Shown here: positions 25,237-32,581 of the stretch, in pieces
How the letters are laid out: the number at the start of each line of letters is the position of its first letter
Position numbering within the stretch: the first letter of the stretch is position 1
Source: CAYLNM01 sp964385045
Lineage (GTDB): Bacteria; Planctomycetota; Phycisphaerae; Phycisphaerales; SM1A02
DNA: 57,714 bases
Direction of reading: 5' to 3'
NCBI GenBank assembly: GCA_964385045.1
Contig: CAYLNM010000008.1
Location: 1-57,714 of the forward strand
Made by a program: the position numbers and the translations under genes
Notes under the pieces: model-generated
Database searches by the model: none
The model's input: only the letters and a program-made list of their open reading frames with translations
What the model was told of the DNA's origin: nothing

Positions 25237-26231
25237 TCGGGCGGCGTGGGCGTCGGCCGGGCCGCCGCCGCGTCGAACCGGTCCGCCGCGTACCGCTCGG
25301 CGTCCGGGATGTCGCGGCCGCACTCCGGGCACCGCGTGCCGGGCAGCCGGAAGAGCACGTAGCCGCACCGGCAGCGCGGCTCCTCGATGACGATCCGTAC
25401 TCGCGTTCCGCAGCGATCGCAGCGGTGGACGCCCCGGGGCAGCTCGCGGGCGACGCCGCAGCCGGGGCAGTCGTGCGCGACGACGGCATCGGCCGGGACC
25501 GTCTCCGCCGCCCGCGCCCGCTTCCGCTCGTCGCGGCGGGCCACGGTGGCCGTCGAGGCGGACATGACGAGTCCGAGGAACGTCCCCCAGCCCGCGGTCA
25601 CCGTGAGGATCGCGATCAGGATCGACCCCGACCCCGGTCCGGGCGCGACGTCCTCGAGCCCGCCGAAGAAGGCGACGATCAGCACGAGTACGGAGGCGGC
25701 GGCGACGATCAGGGTCGCGGCCGCGATCCGCCGGTGACGCCGGACCGCGCGCGAGCGGCTCGGCCGGCCGATCGTGATCGCGGCCACGCTGCCGGAGAGC
25801 CAGATCGTGCCGGCCCCGAAGGCCAGTGTCGCGAGGCGCTCCTCGGCCCGGAAGCCGAGGTCGACGTGCGGGAGCACGAGGAGTCCGAGGGCGGCCCCGA
25901 GTCCGCTCGCGGCGAGCCCGGCGGCGAGTCCGCGTCGTCCGGTGGCGGCGGCGACGCACTGGGCGACCACCGGCAAGACCGCGAGCCCCGCCGCGACCGC
26001 GAGTCCGTGGACGAGCGTCATCAGGTGCCGCATCGGACGATCGTCGAGCTCGAGCTCCGGGCTCACAAAGACGATCGCGACCGCCGCGGACAGCAGGATC
26101 AGCAGGCCGGCGGCCACAAGGGCGGATCCGCGGGCGATCCGCGGCGACACGAGCAGCAGTCCGCGCGGGGCCTCCGGCTGCCGGAGCACCATCGCCAGCC
26201 CGCCCGTCCGGCTCGGGCGCTCCGGACTCAC
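25146..26231 (-). CDS. Membrane protein with C-terminal zinc ribbons
   Basis: A 361-aa protein with about six hydrophobic segments in the first 230 residues, then two zinc-ribbon-like motifs (CPGCG ... CDRCG near 250 and CRCGY ... CPECGRDIP near 285) and a Ser/Asp-rich tail. Membrane proteins with a CPECG ribbon are frequent in planctomycetes but mostly uncharacterised. The GTG at 26231 overlaps the stop of the next gene upstream, which has the same design. The 3' end overlaps mqnC by 91 bases tail to tail. Confidence 0.8.
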   Translation of the reverse strand: MSPERPSRTGGLAMVLRQPEAPRGLLLVSPRIARGSALVAAGLLILLSAAVAIVFVSPELELDDRPMRHLMTLVHGLAVAAGLAVLPVVAQCVAAATGRRGLAAGLAASGLGAALGLLVLPHVDLGFRAEERLATLAFGAGTIWLSGSVAAITIGRPSRSRAVRRHRRIAAATLIVAAASVLVLIVAFFGGLEDVAPGPGSGSILIAILTVTAGWGTFLGLVMSASTATVARRDERKRARAAETVPADAVVAHDCPGCGVARELPRGVHRCDRCGTRVRIVIEEPRCRCGYVLFRLPGTRCPECGRDIPDAERYAADRFDAAAARPTPTPPDQSATDASADASPPAPAEIDSDTSDDPPAS

Positions 26232-26959
26232 AGCCGCTCCACCCGGACGTCCAGTCCGCATCGATCGCACCCCCGGAACTCCTGCTGCCGCTGCGCGTGA
26301 CCGCAGCGCGGGCACCGCAGGCGGACCGCGGGGCGCGGCACCGCCCCGCCCACCTCGGGCCGGCGGTCGAGCCAGCCGAGCACCGCGAGCAGCACCAGCA
26401 GCGAGCCGCCGAGCGTCCCCGCGGCGACGAGCACCCGCGGGAGGCGGTTGACGTCGGACCCGGCGTCCAGCAGCGCCACCGGCTCCTCGACGACGCCGAT
26501 CGAGACCACCGCGAGCGCCGTGACGGCGGCGAGCGACACCGGCGCCGCGACCCACCGCACGCCCCGCGCGAGCCGCGTCTCGACGACCGCGGCGGTCGCG
26601 ATCGCCAGGACCGCGGCGCCGTGGGCGACCCACAGTCCCGCGAGGACGACGAGCAGGAGCACGATCGCGGCGGGCCGTTCGATCCCCGCCCCGCTCAGCG
26701 CTCCCGATCCCAGCCCCACCGCCGCCGTCGCCGCGAAACCGGTTCCCGCGAGCATCGCGCGCGGCAAGGCCCGGTGCACCCGGCGGGCCACGCCGTACTC
26801 ACAGGCGACGAGGAGCAGCCCGAGGCCCATCCAGCCCTGCAGCATGAACAGCAGGTCGAGCTCCGGGCCCCGCACCTGCGGCGAGATCGCCAGCCCGACG
26901 AGGGCGAGGATCGCGGGACCGACGATCACGACGGTGGCGAGGACGGGCCGGTCGAGCAT
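26228..26959 (-). CDS. Membrane protein with C-terminal zinc ribbon
   Basis: A 243-aa protein with six or so hydrophobic helices and a ribbon at the very end (LRCPRCGHAQRQQEFRGCDR, CG). It overlaps the next gene as GTGA and shares its architecture, so the two likely work together or are old duplicates. The ATG at 26959 was chosen because the first membrane helix begins right after it. Confidence 0.8.
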   Translation of the reverse strand: MLDRPVLATVVIVGPAILALVGLAISPQVRGPELDLLFMLQGWMGLGLLLVACEYGVARRVHRALPRAMLAGTGFAATAAVGLGSGALSGAGIERPAAIVLLLVVLAGLWVAHGAAVLAIATAAVVETRLARGVRWVAAPVSLAAVTALAVVSIGVVEEPVALLDAGSDVNRLPRVLVAAGTLGGSLLVLLAVLGWLDRRPEVGGAVPRPAVRLRCPRCGHAQRQQEFRGCDRCGLDVRVERL

Positions 26960-27081
26960 GGCGGCGATGCTAACGCTCCTCGCAATCAGCCGGCGCGGCC
27001 CGAGAACCACGACCACCGCCGCCCGGGCCGCGGACGACCCCGGTACCGCCCATCAGCCGCTCGCCCGCCGGATCGCGCCCG

Positions 27082-28017
27082 TCAGTCCTCCGGCGCGTCC
27101 TCGGCCACGATCGCCCGGAACCGCGCGGTGAGGTCCCGGGTGACCGGCCCGACCGCGCCGCCCCCGATCGGGTCGTCGTCGATCCGCGTCACGCCGATGA
27201 TCTCCGCCGCGGTGCCGGTGAGGAACACCTCGTCGGCCGCCTTGAGCTCCTCGAGCCGGAACATCCGCTCCTCGACCGGGATGCCGGCGGCCGGGGCCAG
27301 CTCCTCCATCACGAAGCGGCGCGTGATGCCGTGGAGGATGCCCGCTCCCGTCGGCGGCGTGAGCAGCGTGCCGTCCATGATGGCGAACACGTTGTCGCCG
27401 GTGCACTCGGACACGAAGCCCTCGATGTTGAGCATGAGCGCCTCGAGCACGCCCGCGTCGATCGCCTCGGTCTTGGCGAGGATGTTGTTCAGATAGTTGA
27501 GGCTCTTGATCGCCGGGTCGAGGCACGCGATCGGGATCCGCGGCCGCTTCGCGGTGATGATCGGCATCCCCTCCTCGTAGAGCTCCGGCGGGTAGAGCTG
27601 GATGCGGTCGGCGATGATCACCGTGCACGGCGTGGGGCACAGGAACGGATTCAGCCCGAGCGTGCCGGTGCCGCGGCTGTAGACGAGCCGGACGTAGCCG
27701 TCGCGGATGCCGTTCGCGGCCACCGTCTCCCGCACCGCGGCGTCGATCTCCTCGATCGAGTACGCCGGCTGGAGCCGGATCATGGCCGCCGAGGCGTGCA
27801 TGCGCTCGAGGTGCGAGCGGAGCTTGAAGATGCGGCCGCCGTAGACCCGGATGCCCTCGAAGCAGCCGTCGCCGTACAGGAATCCGTGGTCGAGGACGGA
27901 GACCGTCGCCTCGGCCCGCGGCACCATGCGGCCGTCGATCCAGACCCGCGGCTCGCCGCCGGCGACGTCCGCGTCCGCCCCGCGGTTCGCGTCGGGCTGC
28001 GGCTGGGTGATGCTCAT
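27082..28017 (-). CDS. ilvE: Branched-chain amino acid aminotransferase
   Basis: IlvE is a fold-type IV PLP enzyme that makes or degrades leucine, isoleucine and valine. The 311-aa protein has SVLDHGFLYGDGCFEGIRVY, FKLRSHLERMHASAAMIRL, the PLP lysine segment DPAIKSLNYLNNILAK, ECTGDNVFAI and TGTAAEIIGVTRID. The length is normal, with an N-terminal ~20-residue extension. The ATG at 28017 has GGAGG at good spacing. Confidence 0.95.
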   Translation of the reverse strand: MSITQPQPDANRGADADVAGGEPRVWIDGRMVPRAEATVSVLDHGFLYGDGCFEGIRVYGGRIFKLRSHLERMHASAAMIRLQPAYSIEEIDAAVRETVAANGIRDGYVRLVYSRGTGTLGLNPFLCPTPCTVIIADRIQLYPPELYEEGMPIITAKRPRIPIACLDPAIKSLNYLNNILAKTEAIDAGVLEALMLNIEGFVSECTGDNVFAIMDGTLLTPPTGAGILHGITRRFVMEELAPAAGIPVEERMFRLEELKAADEVFLTGTAAEIIGVTRIDDDPIGGGAVGPVTRDLTARFRAIVAEDAPED

Positions 28018-28124
28018 GGAACGGCCTCCGGGGCGGCGTCGACGACCGCCGCGGCCATCGTACGGCATGGCCGCGTCGGCCGCGGATCCGCCGCGTCCTC
28101 GCCCGTCCGCCCCGGCGCGCAGGC

Positions 28125-30017
28125 TCAGGGCTCGGCGGACGCGTCGTCCTCGTCGTCCGCCGCGCCGCCCGCCGCGGCGGCCTCCGCCGCCTCCGCCGCG
28201 GGACCGGCCGCGCTCACCACGTACCGGGCGAGCGCCCGCGCCAGTCCCCCGTCGTCGCGATCGGGCACCACCACCGTCGCGAGCCGGCGCACCGGCGCCG
28301 GCGCATCGCCGAGGGCGGCCGAGAACCCGGCCCACTCGACCATGCCCGCGTCGTGCAGGCCCCCGCCCACCGCCATCACCTCCGCCCGCTCGAGGCCGTC
28401 GGCCCGCGCGATCCGCTGCAGCGCGATGCCCTTGTCGGCCCGCGGACTCGTCACCTGGAAGAGCCCGCCCGGCCGCTCGAACCGCGCGATCCGTCCCTCG
28501 CCGAGCAGGCGGTCGAGCGCCGTCCGCACCGCGGCGGTGCCGTCGGCCCGGGTGAGGACGTCCACCTGCGTCAGCGGCTCGTCGAGGAACCGCTCGAGCG
28601 GCCCGGTCTCGTCGGGGGCCGGGCCCGCCCCGTCTTCGCCCGGCGGGCGGTCGGTGTACCAGCGGTCGAGCCGCTCGAGCCCGACGAGACACTCGGGGTC
28701 CGCCTCGCGCACCGCCGCCACCACCGCCCGCGCCGTCCCGGCGTCGAGCGGCTCGTGGTGCACGGGGCCGCCCACCGCGTGGTCCCAGATCAGGGCGCCG
28801 TTGCAGGCGATCACCGTGGCCCCGGTGCCGGCGGCCTCCACCGCCGCCCGCGTGCCCCGGGGGGGGCGACCGGTCGCGATCACCACCCGCGTCCCCGCGG
28901 CCGCCGCGGCCCGGCATGCCGCCACCGCGCCGGCGGGCATCCGGCCGTGGTCGAGCAGCCCGTGCTCGAGCGGCACCGCCACGAGCCGGATCGGCCGCCG
29001 CGGGCGCGGGCCGCCGTCCGGGTCGACGACGGGACGCCCCGGGCCGCGGGCGAGGCTCGAGGGCGGCTGGGGTCCCTCCGCCGGATCCGGGGCCCCGGCG
29101 TCCGGCGCGAAGAGCGACCGCATCGCCTCGTGCACGTCCTCGTGGTGGAACGCGTACCCCGTCTCCCGCGCCACCCGCGGCACCACCCGCTGGCTCGCGT
29201 TCGCGTACCGCCCGAGCTCGCCGAGGACGACCCGCAGCATCGGCGGCGGCACCGGGGCGAGGCTCGGGCGGCCGAGCGCCGCGCCGAGGGCGCGACTCAG
29301 CTCCGCGTTCCGCACCGGATTCGGCGCGGTGGCGTTCATCGAGGTGTCGAGCCCGGGGGTCCGCAGGGCGTGATCCACGAGCCCGACGACGTCCGCCCAG
29401 TGCACCCACGGCATCCACGCCCGGCCGAGGCCGATCGGGCCGCCGAGGAACAGCCGGAAGATCGGGGCGAGCTGCCCGACGAGGCCGCCCCCCGGGTCCA
29501 GGACCAGCCCGATCCGCAGATGCACCGTGCGGACGCCGAGCTCGCGGGCCGGCGCCGCCGCTCCCTCCCACGCCCCGCACAGGTCGCCGAAGAAGTCGCC
29601 CGCGTTGCGCTCGGTCGACTCGTCGATGACGGCGTCGCCCGCGTCGGCGTACCAGCCCACCGCCGAGGCCCCGACGAACACCGTGGGCGGCTCCGCCGCG
29701 GTGCGCACCGCCTCCACCAGCTGGTGGGCCGAGTCGACGCGGGACGTGAACAGCAGCCGCTTGTACGACGGCGTCCACCGCTTGTCGGCCACGCCCGCCC
29801 CCGCGAGGTGCACGATCGCGTCCTGCCCGTCGACCGCCCGCTGCCACTCGCCGGGCGCGGTGGGATCGCCCTCCACGATCTCGACGGCCTCCGGCAGACG
29901 CTCGCGGGCCTTGGACGCGCTGCGGCTCAGGGCGGTGATCGCGTCGCCGCGGCGCAGCCGGTCGTCCACGAGACGGCGGCCGACCAGGCCCGTCGCACCG
30001 GTGATGAGGATCTTCAT
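28125..30017 (-). CDS. SDR epimerase (TIGR01777/YfcH type) fused to a degenerate HAD phosphatase
   Basis: A 630-aa fusion. Residues 1-300 are an NAD-dependent epimerase-like protein of the YfcH/SulA group (MKILITGATGLVGRRLV, VGASAVGWYADAGDAVIDES, MPWVHWADVVGLVDHAL). Residues ~343-610 align with Cof-type HAD phosphatases but have lost key residues. The motif I DLDGT is PLEHG at 349-353, and motif IV GDxxND is GGGLHD at 551-556. Motif II (VIATGRP) and the motif III Lys (ADKG, K529) remain. The phosphatase part is therefore probably catalytically dead. The linker between the two is Pro-rich. GGAGG lies six bases before the ATG. There is no stop or frame change between the domains. Confidence 0.85.
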   Translation of the reverse strand: MKILITGATGLVGRRLVDDRLRRGDAITALSRSASKARERLPEAVEIVEGDPTAPGEWQRAVDGQDAIVHLAGAGVADKRWTPSYKRLLFTSRVDSAHQLVEAVRTAAEPPTVFVGASAVGWYADAGDAVIDESTERNAGDFFGDLCGAWEGAAAPARELGVRTVHLRIGLVLDPGGGLVGQLAPIFRLFLGGPIGLGRAWMPWVHWADVVGLVDHALRTPGLDTSMNATAPNPVRNAELSRALGAALGRPSLAPVPPPMLRVVLGELGRYANASQRVVPRVARETGYAFHHEDVHEAMRSLFAPDAGAPDPAEGPQPPSSLARGPGRPVVDPDGGPRPRRPIRLVAVPLEHGLLDHGRMPAGAVAACRAAAAAGTRVVIATGRPPRGTRAAVEAAGTGATVIACNGALIWDHAVGGPVHHEPLDAGTARAVVAAVREADPECLVGLERLDRWYTDRPPGEDGAGPAPDETGPLERFLDEPLTQVDVLTRADGTAAVRTALDRLLGEGRIARFERPGGLFQVTSPRADKGIALQRIARADGLERAEVMAVGGGLHDAGMVEWAGFSAALGDAPAPVRRLATVVVPDRDDGGLARALARYVVSAAGPAAEAAEAAAAGGAADDEDDASAEP

Positions 30018-30275
30018 GCGGGCCTCCGTACGAGGGCCCGATCGTACGCGGCCGCCCCGCCGTCCGCGGACCCGGGCGGCGGGGCGGCGTTCCCGGACGG
30101 GAGCGGGCCGCGGCGCCGGATCGCGGGGGCCGCACGACCCACACCGCCTGCCCCGCCCGCGCCGCCGGACGCCCCGCGCAGGTCCTGCCCGCCTGCCCAC
30201 TTGCCCGCGCCGCGGCGGATGCGAGCGTCGAGGTGCCGGCGATCCAGGGACTTCGGCCGGCGAGGAGGCATCGAC

Positions 30276-31199
30276 ATGCGACGGACCACGATCCTCGGCG
30301 CGGCCACGGCCGCGGCGTTCCCCGTGCTCGTTCCCGGCGCCCCGGCCACCGCCGGCCAGCCCGAGACCCCGGGCACGATCACCGTGCACGCGGTCGTCCG
30401 GGACTTCAAGGCGTTCAACGAGACCGGCGGCCACGACGACTTCCAGCGGTACTCCGGCGGCGTCCGGGTCGGCATGCTCGAGGAGCACCTCGGCATCGAC
30501 GGCAAGCCGGTCCTGAACTGCCGCTTCGGCGACCGGCTGGACCAGGACTTCACGGACCTGCAGTACCGGCCGGTCCGGCCGCAGCTGGTGATCGACGGCA
30601 CCATCCCGGGCATCCCCGGCCACCTCGTGGAGGCGACCGAGCCGCGGGTCTGGAGCCACGAGAGCTTCGCGAGCTGGTACCGCGACGTGCCCGGGGTCAA
30701 CATGTCGACGGTCGTCCCGATCACGCTGGCCGAGACCGAGCCCGGCTCGGGCGTCTACGTCTTCGACAGCGCGGATCCGGATCCCGAGCTGAACCCCCGC
30801 TTCGCCGACCTGCCGCTGCCGGGCTTCTTCCCGATCAACGACATGCTCTTCGGCAACTACGCGGCGTTCGACGGCGGCTCCACCAACTTCCACTTCACCA
30901 CCGAGATCGCCACGACGTTCGTCTACGACGAGGGGGCCGGACACGTGTTCCGCTTCGCGGGCGACGACGATCTCTGGGTCTTCGTCGACGGCCGGCTGGT
31001 GATCGACCTCGGCGGCGTGCACGGCCCCGCCGAGCAGACGATCGATCTCGACGCCCTCGGCTGGCTGACCGACGGCGAGTCCTACGCCCTGCACGTCTTC
31101 CACGCCGAGCGGCGGACCGCGGGCTCGAACTTCCGGATCGAGACCACGATCCCGCTCGTGCCCTTCCCGACCGTGCTCGCGGCCGACGCCTTCGACTGA
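30276..31199 (+). CDS. Secreted fibro-slime domain protein 1
   Basis: A 307-aa protein with a signal peptide (MRRTTILGAATAAAFPVLVP) and a complete fibro-slime domain: VHAVVRDFKAFNETGGHDDF at the start, FFPINDMLFGN in the middle, and DDDLWVFVDGRLVIDLGGVH near the end. The fibro-slime domain occurs in secreted, fibre- or matrix-forming proteins and resembles PA14-type carbohydrate-binding folds. GAGGAGG precedes the ATG. It is followed by a diverged second copy. Confidence 0.92.
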   Translation: MRRTTILGAATAAAFPVLVPGAPATAGQPETPGTITVHAVVRDFKAFNETGGHDDFQRYSGGVRVGMLEEHLGIDGKPVLNCRFGDRLDQDFTDLQYRPVRPQLVIDGTIPGIPGHLVEATEPRVWSHESFASWYRDVPGVNMSTVVPITLAETEPGSGVYVFDSADPDPELNPRFADLPLPGFFPINDMLFGNYAAFDGGSTNFHFTTEIATTFVYDEGAGHVFRFAGDDDLWVFVDGRLVIDLGGVHGPAEQTIDLDALGWLTDGESYALHVFHAERRTAGSNFRIETTIPLVPFPTVLAADAFD

Positions 31200-31468
31200 C
31201 CCGGCGACCGGGAGGCGGCGGCCCGCCGCGGCGTCGCGCGGGCCCACCGCCCCGGGTCCGTCCCGGTCCGGCCCGCGCACGACCGTCGCAGTCCGCACAC
31301 CCCGACCCGGGGGCCCGGCCCGCCGACGGATCGCCTTGCCGCCCCCGCGCCCGAAGCCGAGCCTCCGGGAGCCGGGGACGGCGGGCGCGGCCCGGAACGT
31401 CGACCGGCAGGTCCGGCGACGGCGGCCGCCTCCCGCGCGGCCGGGGCGTCGCTCCCGGAGCTTCCGTG

Positions 31469-32413
31469 GTGAAGAGCCTGCACCAGATCCTCGTCGTCGC
31501 CGCCACCTGCGGCGTCGTGGCCGCCGCCGCCGTCCTGACCCGCCCGTCCGCGATCGAGGGCGCCGAGGCGGCGGAGCCGCGGACGCTCGCCCTGACCGCG
31601 GTGGTGCGCGACTTCCGCGCCGCCCACGAGCGCGGCGGCCACCCCGACTTCCAGCAGTTCGCGGGCCGCGTCCACGTGGGCCTGGTGGAGACCGAGCTCG
31701 GCCCCGACGACAGGCCGGTGATGGCCGATCCCGCGGGGCGCGAGCTCCGGCGGAACTTCCTCGACGAGGACGGGCTGCCGATCAGCCCGCTGCTCGTGGA
31801 GGACGGCACGCTGGACGCCGAGCGCGAGGGATCGCTTCGAAGCACCGGGTCCCGGCGGCTCACCTCCCCCGAGCGGTTCGACCAGTGGTACCGCGACGTC
31901 CCGGGCGTGAACCTGTCCTACGCGGTCGAGCTCGTGCTGCACGAGGACCCGCCGGGCTCGGGCGTCTTCGTCTACGACAGCCACGGCCGCCGGTCCACCG
32001 AGCTCAACCCCTGGATGCGCGGCCTGCCGATCCGCGGCTTCTTCCCGATCAACGGCCGGGGCTGGGGCAACTACGCCCGCTACGACCGCGGCAGCACCAA
32101 CTTCCACTTCACCACCGAGCTCGCCACGACCTTCACCTTCCGCGAGGACGCCGGCTTCGTGTTCGGCTTCTCGGGGGACGACGACCTGTGGGTCTTCATC
32201 GACGGCCGCATGGTGATCGACCTCGGGGGCGTGCACCCCGAGGCCACGCAGTGGATCGACCTCGACGAGCTGGACTGGCTCGAGGACGGCGAGACCTACG
32301 CGATGCACATCTTCCACGCCGAGCGGCGGACGGTGCAGTCGAACTTCCGCGTCGAGACCACGATCCCGCTGCGTCCCCGGGCGTCGGTGCAGGCCTTCGA
32401 CGCGTTCGACTGA
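31469..32413 (+). CDS. Secreted fibro-slime domain protein 2
   Basis: A 314-aa paralogue of the preceding gene with the same motifs: ALTAVVRDFRAAHERGGHPD, GFFPINGRGWGNYARYDRGS, and DDDLWVFIDGRMVIDLGGVH. The start is a hydrophobic signal segment (HQILVVAATCGVVAAAAVL). The two end alike (VLAADAFD and VQAFDAFD), so they come from a tandem duplication. The GTG at 31469 has GGAG eight bases upstream; an adjacent GTG at 31466 is possible. Confidence 0.92.
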   Translation: MKSLHQILVVAATCGVVAAAAVLTRPSAIEGAEAAEPRTLALTAVVRDFRAAHERGGHPDFQQFAGRVHVGLVETELGPDDRPVMADPAGRELRRNFLDEDGLPISPLLVEDGTLDAEREGSLRSTGSRRLTSPERFDQWYRDVPGVNLSYAVELVLHEDPPGSGVFVYDSHGRRSTELNPWMRGLPIRGFFPINGRGWGNYARYDRGSTNFHFTTELATTFTFREDAGFVFGFSGDDDLWVFIDGRMVIDLGGVHPEATQWIDLDELDWLEDGETYAMHIFHAERRTVQSNFRVETTIPLRPRASVQAFDAFD

Positions 32414-32581
32414 CGGCGGCGAGGCCGCGGGCCGCGGCGCCGGCGGTCCCTGCGGTGACGCGGTGACGCGGTAACGCGGACGGAGCGGGAGCGCCCGCGG
32501 CGACGCCGGCGGGCACGGGGACCGGGTCCACGGTTGCCGCGACGCACCCCGTGCGCCTTCAGTGCCCCCGGCTCGTGGCCG

